From Hermatobates lingyangjiaoensis (Eukaryota > Arthropoda > Insecta > Hemiptera > Hermatobatidae): 64,000 nucleotides of DNA. Below the pieces are notes generated by a model. That model made no database searches. It was not told the DNA's origin and worked only from the letters and a program-made list of their open reading frames with translations. Shown here one piece after another: positions 25,343 through 37,404 of this stretch (positions are counted from its first letter, which is position 1; the number at the start of each line of letters is the position of its first letter). A program made the translations under genes and the position numbers. The stretch covers positions 1,922,001-1,986,000 of the forward strand of contig JAPFBL010000002.1 of the NCBI GenBank assembly GCA_026182355.1, written 5' to 3'.

Positions 25343-25638
25343 CTATTTGATGGGAAAGGATGTTCAAGTGATGATCATACACGACATTGACCCCGAGCTC
25401 CTAGATCCCCTCGACCCTATTTGATGGGAAAGGATGTTCAAGTGATGATCATACACGACATTGACCCCGAGCTCCTAGATCCTCTCGACCCTATTTGATG
25501 GGAAAGGATGTTCAAGTGATGATCATACACGACATTGACCCCGAGCTCCTAGATCCCCTCGACCCTATTTGATGGGAAAGGATGTTCAAGTGATGATCAT
25601 ACACGACATTGACCCCGAGCTCCTAGATCCCCTCGACC
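25343..25638. repeat. Four-copy 74-bp minisatellite
   Basis: Four head-to-tail units begin at 25343, 25417, 25491 and 25565. They appear identical except for one C-to-T change near the end of unit 2. The unit contains TTTGATGGGAAAGGATGT and GACCCCGAGCTCCTAG and is much richer in GC than the flanks. A period of 74 is not a multiple of three, and no frame stays open across the array. Confidence 0.97.
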
Positions 25639-26509
25639 TCACCTTTTTTCTTGTGAGAGATGGAAAATCTTATATGCATACCTACCCACTATAGGTGGCT
25701 TATTTATTTGGGAATGAGCCCCCTACTTTACAATTACTATTCGATATTATTTAGTTTGAATAGTTTTCACATGATTTCAATTTTCTCATAATATTTACAC
25801 ACTTTTTTAACATCTTCAGCTACGAAAATAATAAAATAATTCACATGTTTCATGCTACAAGTGTTTTGAGTGCAAGGTTAAGCATTGTAAGTCTTATTAA
25901 ACCGTGGAATGTATATTATTTTTAAAAAACTTGGCAACTGAAATCAGAACTGTAATAAATTTTTCAACTGTATAGTGGGTCCGTACAAAATTAACTATAA
26001 AAATATATTTTGCCTCGTAAAAGAAATTCTACTATTTTTTTTACCCCTCAAAAAAATTTTAAAATTACGTTAGATTAATGGTTTTACTTTTTTTTCCTAG
26101 TTGATGTTAAAGGCGTTTTTATCAAATTAAATTTAAAACTACGGGTAGAAAATTACAATGCTGTTAAAATTAAATTTTACTGTTTTGCAGAATTTTTATG
26201 GATGAATTTTATTTCTATTTTATTTTAACTGTAACCTGCTTCAAAAACCTGAGAATCATTTTAAAACTCATAACTGCTTTTTATACAATGATGTAAATAT
26301 GACGTTAAATGCGTTGAATGTCAAAGTATTTTAGTATGTATAATATTAATAGAATGTCACTCGGTAACGGTCTGTCAACCTCTTTCACTTTTTGCACCTA
26401 CTGTATTCTTTACTCTTTCGAAAAGTGGAGTGTTGCCAGAATTATTAAAATACGTAACTTTTTATCACTTTTACGTGTTTAAGAATTTCAATTTAATATA
26501 CATACATAT
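25639..26509. other. AT-rich stretch, no feature seen
   Basis: No repeat or coding signal recognised. Confidence 0.45.
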
Positions 26510-26735
26510 ATGATCAAACCACAATAAGAAAATGGGAAAACAATACTAAGATCTTTCAACCGTAACAAGCGGTCTTCGTCAGAGTCAAAAACCCAGCAGA
26601 GTCAGTTGGGTTTTTGACTCTGACGAAGACCGCTTGTTACGGTTGAAAGATCTTAGTCTTGTTTTCCCATTTCTTATTGTGGTTTGATCATTGATTGTTG
26701 TTTCACGTGTTTATGTGAAATCTTTTTATATATAT
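26510..26735. mobile_element. Foldback element FB, copy 5 (best-preserved)
   Basis: The arms are nearly perfect inverted copies: ATGATCAAACCACAATAAGA to the centre, and back to TCTTATTGTGGTTTGATCAT, with the short core ACCCAGCAGAGTCAGTTGGG. A tail with TTTCAC, loop, GTGAAA hairpin runs into (TA)n. The right arm carries CTGACGA (26620-26626), A, the stem GACCG/CGGTT and GAAA (26645-26648); the left arm carries it on the other strand. Confidence 0.9.
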
Positions 26736-26845
26736 ATATATATAAATATTATTGGTGTAAATCGGCAGCAAATCTTCTTGTATGCAAATATTGTTAAAAA
26801 ATATAAGGAAGTTTATATAAGCATCCTTCCAGAAGAAGATTTTAC

Positions 26846-26880
26846 CTGATGATGATCAACGTAATTATGGTCGAAAGCTC
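26846..26880 (+). other. Hammerhead-like motif beside (TA)n tracts
   Basis: CTGATGA (26846-26852), T, the stem GATC (26854-26857) with GGTC (26869-26872, one G-U pair), then GAAA (26873-26876) and GCTCGTATG. The core is a canonical CUGAUGA but for the extra base before the stem. Confidence 0.45.
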
Positions 26881-27299
26881 GTATGAATTATTGTCCCTTG
26901 GACAATTGATGTGGAAGCTCCAACCACAAGATAGGAGAATCGCTGCTACTTTTAAATATATATATATCTTGATAAAAGTATCTAACATGGAGGAAACAAA
27001 ATAAAAGTTTTGTCAGGACTTGGTGAGTCCTGACCCAGTCCTGATATACTTTTATTTTGTATATATATATAAAATTAATTCCACGTTGCATATGTGAAAT
27101 AAAACTCATACATAATCATACATTTATAACATTTTATAACTTCCTGTTTTATTCGTTACTATTTTTTTACTGTTTTTTGTATATGATGTAAATATGTACG
27201 ATAATGCTTTGGATCTTTTCATATATATATATATATATATATCCTTTAATATAAAGGTATGTTTTCTTGACCACAATTACTACTAAATACTTTTCTTCT

Positions 27300-28105
27300 T
27301 CTCGGAGTTCCTAGGTTCTAGTACTGAGGATGTCTTAAAATAAAGGCGAAAAGTTGGCAAAAAGGGGATTTCAAATAATTAACTCTAACCAAATTCCGGG
27401 AAGAGGAAATATATTCTCTTACACACACACACATATTATATATATATATATATATATATTCAATGTAGAAAAAGAAACATAGAGAAATCAAAAGCACACA
27501 CTTACAATCTCTAATTTTTGGTTTGAACCGTCTTCAGGAGAGATAAGAGAGGGAAACCAAACGCACTGGTTCAGAGATGGTTGGAGACCCAACCGTCTCC
27601 AACCGTCTCTGAACCAGTGCCCAACGGGTTACTTGCAGTTGCGTCTACAACGTGCCTTGTCTCCCTTTCTCTTTTCTCCTGAAGACAGATTACCCGAAAA
27701 TTTGAGTCTGTAAGTGTGTTTCCTTACTTTGCGTGTTACTCTTCTTGAATTTTGAACTCGTATATATATAAAGTGTTGTTTTCTTGACCACAATTACTAA
27801 TAAACACTTTTTCGTCTTCTCGGAATTAGAATCACCTTTTCACCAACGTCTCGTCTTTATTTTAAGACATCCTCAGGGTTATAAACCATAGCTATAAACT
27901 TTGTTAGTTCGGTATTAAAAGCTAGCCTTGAGTAAATAACTTTTTTGAATTTTTTATGATGAATGTAAAGTATATATGACAAATGTTCATTTTTTTGTTA
28001 GTTTATAGCCTTGAGGATGTCTTAAAATAAAGACGAACCGTTGGCGAAAAGGTGATTCCAAATATTAACCCTGAGAGAATTCCGAGAAGAAGAAAATTTT
28101 TTTAT
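27300..28105. repeat. Cluster of short foldback-type elements (family FB2)
   Basis: Copies of a unit of about 100 bases (GAGGATGTCTTAAAATAAAG, then CGAAAAGTTGGCAAAAAGG) lie at 27325-27390 (+), 27775-27870 (-) and 28012-28105 (+), with a fourth at 33560-33665 (+). The first two form a large inverted pair around the element at 27470-27720. Each unit shows CTGAGGA, T, a GTCTT/AAGAC stem and a GAAA-like end, with varying decay. (TA)n tracts bound most copies. Confidence 0.75.
27470..27720. mobile_element. Foldback element FB3 with CTGAAGAC arms
   Basis: The inner arms GCACTGGTTCAGAGA with GGTTGGAGAC are exactly inverted at the centre. Outer parts are more diverged: TTGTAAGTGTG-type ends and CTCCTGAAGAC on both sides in opposite orientation. 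A single relative (CTCCTGATGACGGATCAGAC) is at 33325. This is a nested palindrome with no coding potential. Confidence 0.75.
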
Positions 28106-28116
28106 ATATATATCTA

Positions 28117-28258
28117 GGTGTGTTATCTAATGGGGATTAGGTCAAATTTTCTAGGTTCAAAAATCAAACTTTTCGGTTTTATTTTAAAACGTCGGCAATG
28201 AAAGTTTGATTTTTGAACCTAAAAAATATGACCGAATCCCCATTAGATAACACACCTA
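28117..28258. repeat. Near-perfect 57-bp inverted repeat (foldback element FB4)
   Basis: The left arm from AGGTGTGTTATCTAATGGGG and the right arm ending CCCCATTAGATAACACACCT are inverted copies with few mismatches around a loop of about 27 bases. The loop itself contains GTTTTATTTTAAAAC, another small palindrome, followed by GTCGGC. Only one copy was seen in the window. Confidence 0.9.
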
Positions 28259-28424
28259 TTCTATCAAACGATAGATTATTGAATCTGTTATATATATATA
28301 TATTCCCATGTTTAGGAAGCAGACCTTCTTTTATGCATGCTTGTTAAATATATATATTAGAGAAATTGAGAGACTCAGTAGAAAAGTTTTGATATTAAAA
28401 ATAGGCATATAATTTAACAAGACA

Positions 28425-28425
28425 T

Positions 28426-28466
<41 letters not shown>
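28425..28466. repeat. (TA)n microsatellite
   Basis: About 40 bases of pure TA. Similar shorter tracts lie at 27222-27242, 27436-27460 and 38018-38042. Confidence 0.95.
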
Positions 28467-28469
<3 letters not shown>

Positions 28470-28594
28470 GTATTGTGTATTGTATATAATATATATTGTT
28501 GTTGTTATATAATTTCTTATTTCTTTCTGAATTGATCTAGTTATAAATAAAACTGAAACGTCATCTTCAAAAGTTTGATTTGAACCTGCATAAG

Positions 28595-28720
28595 TCTGAA
28601 TTTTTAGTTGGGTTTTGACTCTGACGAAGACCGCTTGTTACTGTTGAAATATCTTATCATATTGTGGTTTGATCATTGATTGTTATTTCACGTGTTTATA
28701 CAAAATCTTTTTATATCTTA
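28595..28720. mobile_element. Foldback element FB, copy 6 (right half)
   Basis: Only the right arm remains: GGGTTTTGACTCTGACGAAG, CGCTTGTTACTGTTGAAA, CATATTGTGGTTTGATCATT and the tail with TTTCACGTGTTTAT. Confidence 0.8.
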
Positions 28721-30071
28721 TTTATTAAAACTCCATATCTTTATCTATTTATATATATGCAATTGTAACTTTACCATCAAAAAGTCACCGCAATATAAAT
28801 GAAAACAATAAAAGTTGCAAAATTCTGGTATAATGTTGGCTTCTGGGTAGTTACTTTGATACATACAAAATGATATCAACTAGCCTGGTAAAAATATGCA
28901 TTCTTTTATATATACACATAGAAATATACATTTTTCTTCATTTCTTTGAAATATAAATTGCAATCATAAAAAAATTGTACGGTTCTAGATTCATTAAAAG
29001 TAAATTAATTTTAGGATTGATAAAGGAAGATAAAAGTTTGCAATGGCTATGAGTGACTCATCCTGTCTTCTATACCATAGAATCGATACTTGTACAAAAG
29101 AACAACCCAAATAATTCACATTGTCATTATCATCCTATACTTATCTGCTGAATCAAAAACTCTTTATGTACAGTCTATCAGTTTATAAACGCCGTAGTGT
29201 AATTCCGTTAAGGTAATATGTGAAACAAACATGCACCTTTATTTCATCATTTATTTTGAGTAAATAAATGCTTTATAATGTACAAGAATTAATCTTTTCA
29301 TATGATAACTTTATTGAAATCGTAAAATAATTTGGATGATTGGAGTCACCAGTCAAATAATAGAGAACATACTATAACCTTGTCAATCCTTCAAATTATT
29401 TAAACTGTTAGCTCAGGATGTAGACTAAACCTCAGGGTAGAGTTTGGAAGACTTTTTACTATTTTACTTATCTCTCAGCGTAACACAAATCCCTTAAATC
29501 GAAATATAATTCTAAGCATTAATTGTATTAACAGACCAAAAAAACGGTGATTTATGTGCTTTAAAACCTATTTCATATATTTAAAATGATTTGATTAGCG
29601 GTGATATGAAAGTTATATCTGAACCTATGAGATTAGTTCATTAAAAAAAAATCGGGGCCCTCCTTACTTTTAAAAATTAATTAAATTTTTAGAATAAAAA
29701 TAATTATTTAAAAATAAAATTAAATGGGAAAAATTATTACCGCTTCCAAGAAGTTATTAAACTTCAATTTTGGTTATTTTTGTAATAAAATAATTTATTT
29801 TTGAAATTTTCTTAGTATAAAAGAAAAACTTTTTTAAAAAAAGAACTTTTTAAACGTTTTCCACAAAAACACAGTTCAAAAAGTAATTTTTAATTTTATT
29901 AATTTTAATTAATAAATTAAAATTTTCAAATTTGAAAAGTAAAATTTTTTTTTCCAAAAATTTTAAAACGAAAAAAGGTTTTAAAGGGATTTGTTTTAAA
30001 GAAGATAAAAGTTATTTTCCGTTTTAAATGATTTGAATTAAAGATTCGAAATTACTTTATTAATTTAAAGG
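28721..30071. other. AT-rich intergenic stretch, no feature seen
   Basis: Particularly A/T-homopolymer rich from 29640 to 30060. Nothing recognised. Confidence 0.45.
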
Positions 30072-31037
30072 TTTCAATTTTGAATTATCTTTTACATTTT
30101 TGGTTTTTAACAGAATTATTATACTGGGAATTTTATGGCTTCTTAGTATTTAATAAGATCATTTTCCTTCCCCTTTGTCAAATAACATATATACGAATTT
30201 TTTTTTAATGAGTGTTATCATTTACCTGCACAATATTATTCCTCTTACATCTCTTATAAGTCAATAATGTATTTTCATTTTTCCATTAGAAACATCAATT
30301 TTATCTCAGTGGATTCGCTCAAAAAATTTCTAAGTCAATGTAAACAATGTAAAAAAATACAAAAAATTCGACAAGTATAGCAGGTGATCTCTTAGTCTAG
30401 AATAAACAAACAGTTTTTATATGGTTATTGCTCTTTCCCGTAATTCAAACTTCATGAATTTTTTTTGTGAATTGCTAATTTTTTGTTCCATTTTTGGTCA
30501 AATTTTCATTATTTTTTAACGAGCCGTTTAGCGTCAAAAAATCATTTTCTGAAAACACAAATCGTACTGTAACGCCCCTTTAGCGAAAGTAATTTCAAAA
30601 AGAAAATATCTCAACTCATTCTCCATATAATGTTCTATTTGTAGGCATAGTTTCATTCTTGTCCGTCAAACAGTATGGCTTGTATCGCTCTCACAAGGTT
30701 TGAGATTGAATTATAAGTCAAAATTTTTACATTTTATTGAAAAAAAATATTTCCTGTTGTCTTAAAATTCTGAATATATTTTTCGTTTGTTGCATTTGTA
30801 ACTTCAAAGATAATGTCAAAATTTCAAAACTCTAGGGTTATCAGTTTAGGAGAAATAAATGTTTAAAAAAAAACGGTTTTTGGCAAAAAAAGTGACTTTC
30901 CCATCATGCATAATTCTTCCCAAACAATAGGGATCTTCGTCTTTAAGGGGCCCATTTTTGTGTAAAATATCAACTTGATCCATCAAAGATTCTGGACCGT
31001 AGCGTGGTAACAAGCAATGCTAACACACGCACCCACC

Positions 31038-31079
<42 letters not shown>

Positions 31080-31195
31080 TCATTGAAAAAACTTCATAAA
31101 ACGACTTCTGGGACCTCAAAACATGTAATTCCGTCAATATCTCGAGATCGAATTTTTTCACGATCACTATACTTTACTTATAGTAAAGTAAAACA
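30072..31195. mobile_element. Palindrome-ended repeat PE, copy C (long)
   Basis: Full-length counterpart of copy B in opposite orientation, ending with ACTTTACTTATAGTAAAGT at about 31171-31189. It contains an expanded (CCCA)n(CA)n tract at 31027-31075. Landmarks: CAAACAGTATGGCTTGTAT, TTTAGGAGAAATAAATG, CATCAAAGATTCTGGACCG and TTCATAAAACGACTTCTGG. The open frames over the (CA) tract are artefacts. Confidence 0.9.
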
Positions 31196-32944
31196 CTCAT
31201 TTAAGCAAGTTTTCATGAAATACTTTTTTTAAAAAAATATAATAAATTATAAATAATTTATTCATGAAAATTGAATAAATATAATATTAAAAAAATATAA
31301 TAAATAAATATTGGAGAAAAACTATAATTCAAAGGCTCCACACAAAAGAAGTTTTTTATTTAATCTTCACGTTTCAATCACTTTGGGTCCATAATGGTAA
31401 TAATAATTTGCATTGTGTTTGAAATCGTGCGCAGTATAAATAAAAACCTTCTTTTATACGGAGACTTTGGTTTACCGTTTTCCCCCAGTGTGCGTAACAA
31501 ATAACAACAAAGTGCACAACAATGAGATAATAAATAAAATATATTTATTTATAATAAATAATTAATAAAAATACTGTATTTAACAAGTTTGATTTAGTAA
31601 CAGCATTATGTTTAATTTGCGGCCAATAATTGATTTTTAAAAACAGAAATACTATAAAGGTAGTAAAGGACCTGGTCTTTAGGAAAAGATCAAGAGTGGT
31701 CTATTGGTTGCGTTCTTATCCTGACTACTGAAAATTAAAGACACATTAACTTCGAGAATACTGGTTATTAGTTTTTATTTGTGTGTAGAAGATCGGTGAT
31801 CATGGGAATTTCTGTGTCGATCCTGTGCACCGTCTTAATATACTCTAAATTTAGATTGCTATTTAAATAAATTTAATTGAAGCAAAAATTAAGGGACCCA
31901 AATATAGAATGACATAGTAACGTGGCTTCCATATTACTCAAATTGGTGGCAATTAACGATGAGCTAATTCATACTTTTTATTTTCAGGAAAGTTTTCAGA
32001 AAGATTTTATACGTGAATGTTGGAAACAGATAAAAAAATCTTTTATATAATCAATCTCACTTTGACCTATTGATGTGCGAATGTTTTAAGGGTGCTATTA
32101 TTACCTGGTCGGTGTATTACCCTCAGAAAAGACAGTAGTTAAAGAAAATGTGTTTTTAATATATATTATTGATATTAAAAAAGGCTGCCATGAGATTATC
32201 ATATTTATATTCAATTGGTTTTCAATGAAACATAAATCATCAATTAACCCAAATTTCATTTGCTGATATATATATCGTCATAGTAAACCACTGCTTCCAA
32301 GCCCCCCCCCCTCCTATAATTTTCAGGCAATTAACTGGAACATTTAATAAAACCCACACTTAACATCTAAGAGACATAGACCCAGTGACAGGGAATATGA
32401 GTGATTACTAAGGTACTGACATGCACAGCTATTCTTACCACTAGCTAGTTAACATACAGAGAAACTGTTATTTGCGTAATTAAGAACCTAATATTCTGTA
32501 TTAAAATAAAAAAACACAAGAAATGACAAAAAGTCGAAAAACGATTGTAAAAAATATTTACATTTCAGCAGAATATAAATAGAATAATGGCGACCGTGTT
32601 AAAAAAACATTTCTCTAAGGTCACTATGAAACAAAAACAGTTAGTAGCGAAATGCTATTTGACTCAAGGGCAACAAAAACTATAAATTTAAGCAAATAAA
32701 ACTTAACTTTTAGAAATCCCAAGTCATAACTTGGGAAACAAAAAATTAATCAAATGTTTTTCGGGGAATTTTTCAAAAAAAAATTGTCATTAAATTTTCG
32801 TTTGTAGTGCATATGACGATTTTTTTTATAAACATTAGGAAATTTCAAACCTGAACAACAATTTTATAGCAAAAATTTAACTATTAGCTCAATTACTTAA
32901 ATAATCCACTAACATAAAATTTTCAAAACGAAATTAACATTAAT
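31196..32944. other. AT-rich intergenic stretch, no feature seen
   Basis: No coding or repeat signal was recognised; there is a short C run near 32301. Confidence 0.45.
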
Positions 32945-33030
32945 ATATATCAATGTCCAAACCACAATAAGAAATGAGAAAATATACTAAGACATTTCAA
33001 CCGTAACCAGCGATCTTCGTCAAAGTCAAG
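32945..33030. mobile_element. Foldback element FB, copy 7 (left half)
   Basis: ATCAATGTCCAAACCACAAT, then CAACCGTAACCAGCGATCTT and CGTCAAAGTCAAG mark the left arm; the right arm is missing. Confidence 0.75.
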
Positions 33031-33309
33031 TCCCAGACGAAGTATATCTTTAAATTAGTGAAGAAATACAGTCGTGTCATAAAAATCTAATGAAGCGTCT
33101 ACATGTTGATTTATATTACAATATTTATTCAGTCTGCATTTACCATTTATACATTTTCATATAAACACATCAGATGCAAACATTTGTACAAGGTGGAAGT
33201 AAGTATATATATATACTTCAGTGACCCGAAACGGACAAAAAAAGTGAAATATAAAGTGAGCTTGGTATATAAATGAAAAAAACAATATTTAGTCTGTAAT
33301 TATTGGTTT

Positions 33310-33670
33310 TATCTGTCTGTCTTCTCTCCTGATGACGGATCAGACCAAAAATTAAATACTTTATGGTTTTCCCAAATATTTCAGTGTCTCAGTAAACACT
33401 GTGATTATATATATATATCAATTAAATTAAACGATTCTACTAAATAAACTACATTAGCATAAAAAATACACAGAACTAGTGAGTTTCTATTTCTTTTCTG
33501 TGTGTTCTTTATGTTAATGTAGTTTATATATATATATAATGTAACAGAACCCAGCCTTCATTTATAGCCCTGAGGATGTCTTGAAATAAAGACGAAACGT
33601 TGGCAAAAAGGTGATTCCATATATTTACCCTGACCAAACTCCGAGAACAAGAAAAAGTGTTTGTTATATA
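33310..33670. repeat. Mixed short elements (FB3-type at 33325, FB2-type at 33560)
   Basis: At 33325 a single arm reads CTCCTGATGACGGATCAGAC. At 33570-33598 the FB2 unit has the cleanest motif: CTGAGGA, T, a perfect five-base stem GTCTT/AAGAC, then GAAAC. (TA)n tracts separate the pieces. At about 33440-33525 there is another small inverted repeat (ACTAAATAAACTACATTAGC and its partner). Confidence 0.65.
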
Positions 33671-34239
33671 TAAATGTAATGTACTTGAATCAGGAATTAA
33701 TTAAAAAAGTATAAATCATAACTTTGGGATTCATAAGAGTAATAGAATTAATAATAATGAAATTTAATTTGATTCTATCGTTATTATAAAATTAAGTTAA
33801 ATTACTTATTTTATGAAATAATAAATGACCATCAGGTATAAATAAAAATTACATACAAAGATTAGAACATTAATGCATTCATTTTAAGGTGTTATAGGTA
33901 AGGGTGTTAAAGGTAAGGTGTAACTGAGGAAAACACTTAAAATATGAATCATAAAGCTCTGATGAGAATACAAAATCAATACCCAATATTATTCGGAATT
34001 TTTATTACTTTTATAATATTATTTAAAAAATTATGAATATATATGAAACATAAATTCAAATTCAAAAACATAGGAAAAATAGAAATGCTCACGATTCTCA
34101 AAATCTCAGCAATGTCGTCTTCAGGAGAAATGAAGAATAAAAAAGGGTAAAAAAGTAGGTTGGTTGACAGCCGTTATAGAGTGACAGACAGTGATGCCAA
34201 TGCCAAGACTGTGAACCACGTGAAACAGGAGTAAACAAA

Positions 34240-34570
34240 AATAGTATACTTAAAATAATGAAAATGAAGAAAAGCAGAAAATGAAAAAAAATAAAAACTA
34301 AAATAATATTGAAAATATTTTGTTAAAATAGTAAAAAAATTAATACTGTAATGAAATAATATTAATGAAATAATATTAATGAAATAATATTAATGAAATA
34401 AATAAATACAAAAATAATAAATATAAATGGAAATAAGAATAAATAAAATAATAATAATAACATAATAACAAACATAAATAGAAAAAATATATATTTATAA
34501 ATAGAGAAAAAATCTATAAAAAATATTTAAAATAATAAATAAATATAAAATAATGAGAAACAAAAATAAA
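34240..34570. repeat. A-rich low-complexity region with 16-bp tandem repeat
   Basis: Long A/AT runs. Three units of a 16-base repeat (TAATATTAATGAAATA) lie at about 34347-34396. Confidence 0.8.
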
Positions 34571-37404
34571 GAAAACCTTGTCTGATCAAGTTATGACAAC
34601 GTGTGGATCTAGCAGCCAGTAACTATCTGAGAGGTCCTTAAAGTTGTACATCATCAACAGAATGTAGGCTTGACATTTAAACTTTTTAGCACATATTGAA
34701 AGAAGAGGGACTGTAGGAATGGGCAAGAATTGTAACAACCAAGTTATTATGCTGAACAACAGATATGCTATCACTATTAGTAAAGTGCAAGAACTGACAA
34801 AATTAACAAATAATTTTGTTAACAGCATAATAAGTTGCTCATATACATACATATATTTTAAAGATTTTAAAAACTGTCCAACTGGACTTTTGAAAACTAA
34901 AATATAGAGAAAAATCATAACAAAACATCTACTGAGTCAAATATTCGTGGCCCTGTGGAGGTAGTTCTTTCTCTTCAAAAACAACTGCCTGTTTGAAATA
35001 TTCCTAGCACTAAGTATTTTGTTCTGTTTTTTTTCTATACTTTAGTTATATATTCACACAAAAAATGTATGTATATAAATAATTTTACTAAAATAAATGA
35101 AATAAAAATAAACATACATTACAGTACGAAACAATGGAACTTAGAATTACATCTGGTAGTTGTTTTTATGTAAATGTGTGCCTATGTCAAATAAAAATAT
35201 AATTATATAAATATAATCAAATAAAATGGATATAAAAATTAATTAAATAATAATTAAATTAATTATTTTAATTACTATGTAATTGTTATATATTTGTATA
35301 AATTACTTTTAGTTATATATACAATAAAGCAGTATATAGACATTATATCTCACATTCTATAACAGTTTATAACTCACCATGTATCAAATAAAAAAGTAAT
35401 GTTATATTAATTTTTAGCAAAAGATCGTATATAGTAATCATATTTGAACGTGCTATATATATTATTCAATGAAATCCTGAAGTTGATATAAGTTGTAAAA
35501 TATATTTTAGTTTTGAGTCAATATGTGAATAAAAACGTTTAATTTTGTATTGTACTAAAGCACAGTAAAAAGAAAATCAATCACCTCGTCTATTTAGGCT
35601 AATAGTAGCAAAAAATATATAAACACTTAACATAATTGTTGGCGATTTTCTATTTATTGCAAAGTAGTTTTTCCCTATTTTTGTTTCAGAGAAACAAATT
35701 AAACAAAATGATAAATATTGTAAACAATAGTTGGTGATATAATAAATATTTTTTAAATTTTTAATTATGTGAAATCATTTATTTTAGTTTACTTTTTAAA
35801 TTTAATAAATAACAAAAAAACTCACTACCAATACATTTTATCACCTAAACTACTATGAAATGGCTCAGGAGACGTAATGAAGAAAAATTTTAAGATTCTG
35901 AATAAATAAATTGTCATTAAAATAATTTAATTAATCGGTTAGTAAAAAAATGAAACTTACGGGATTGTAATTGTTGAAAAAATATGCTTTTGATGTACAA
36001 TTTATATACAATATTTAATTTTTTTTTTAATAAATACGTTTTGTATTATCAAATTTGATAAAAAAAATGTCATTTTTGTACGTGGGTGTTTGGAAATGGC
36101 GTATACACAAGCATTTAATATGTTTTTCTCTTTCAGTTGAAATGATGAAAGTGTAGTTGTGCAAACATATTTTGTTGCTCTAATTGTAAGGAGAGTTTAC
36201 TTACTGTGCCCAAGTTCTCAGCCAGATGGGTCCGACCGTTCAAAATTATTTTTTATTATAAAAAATCAGAGTATTTTTGTTATAAAGTAATTTAAATAAC
36301 GAAGCAGTTTAATTGTGAAGGCTTTATTTTTTTTGTATTGAATGATATGTTGTTTGTTTTGTTGAGTCGGTAGACAGAGGGTGTCGGGGGAGCCTATTCA
36401 CGGATGTCAGCGGCACACGACTGCTAGCACAGAGTTGGGTATCGAACTCAGAACTGCGCATGCGCTGCACATTGTTGCTGTTCCCCTGTACAATTCAAGA
36501 ATTAACTTCGCAATCCCCTTCTTCCCTTTTCACACACTTACAAACTAATCCTAATTTCACTTTAAATATATCGTCAATTAATCTCGAAAATTGTTCCTTA
36601 TAATCCAAAAAGTATGCAAAAGTTAGATTCACTCTGTCTAAAATTAGGTGAAACTTTCATTCCGAATGAATCTGCTTACTTAAGTCCCTTGGCATTGTAA
36701 AGATGCCAGATCAGAACTGACTTCAGATGCTAAATACTCTTTACAATCTTAGAAGCATAAACTTTTGAGAAAGGGGAACATAGTATTTTTGTCACAAAAG
36801 AGACAGCTCTCAAATAAATAGCTCTTATTTTAGTATATGAATCTAATGTACAGGTAATTAAAAATTTAAAAAAGTTCATTTTATAATTAGCATTAACATA
36901 TAAATACTATAATAAATAAAAAAATTAACGTTAAGACAAGTTAATTTAGTTTAGGTATCTTAACTTTCATATGCCACCTATAAAATGATAGGAGTGCTCA
37001 TAATATACAATTCTCTGTCAGTAAAATTTAATATATCACTTGTAAAAAAACAAAAAGGAAACTTCAGGAAATCATTAGTACTAAATTAATCATCAGTCAC
37101 TTTAACAAGTCTTCCCTTTTTTGTTTGAGTGACTACTTATACTTGTGACTACCTAAGAAGTCAGATGTTTGGTAGTTTTCAAAGGCTGTCTTCATTGATA
37201 AGACAGCTAGTATTCCCTTGTTAGAAATGACCGTTCTCTATGTCAGCCCCCCTAGTAAGAACGGTAAAATGTACTACACGGGAATTTAATGCTGCTGATT
37301 GATTCTCTACCATGTTTAATCTTATCGTACCAATCTTATTCACTTAATTGAAGTTAAATAATTTGAACTCAAGTACGGATTCATTAAATGAAAAATCTGG
37401 ATTG
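34571..37404. other. AT-rich intergenic stretch, no supported gene
   Basis: A 110-codon minus-strand open frame at 34586-34918 is hydrophobic and without recognisable domain; it overlaps a shorter one on the plus strand. A GC-richer patch at 36360-36500 contains, on the minus strand, AGTTCGATACCC, similar to a tRNA B box, but no A box was found. Confidence 0.45.

Noticed and set aside
31017..31232. Thr/His-Pro repeat protein over the (CCCA)(CA) tract
   Set aside because: Translation of a microsatellite within PE copy C.
34586..34918. 110-codon hydrophobic minus-strand open frame
   Set aside because: Hydrophobicity follows from T-rich codons; no family resemblance.
36430..36480. Possible tRNA or SINE (B-box-like AGTTCGATACCC on the minus strand)
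   Set aside because: No A box at the right distance and no repeat partner in the window.
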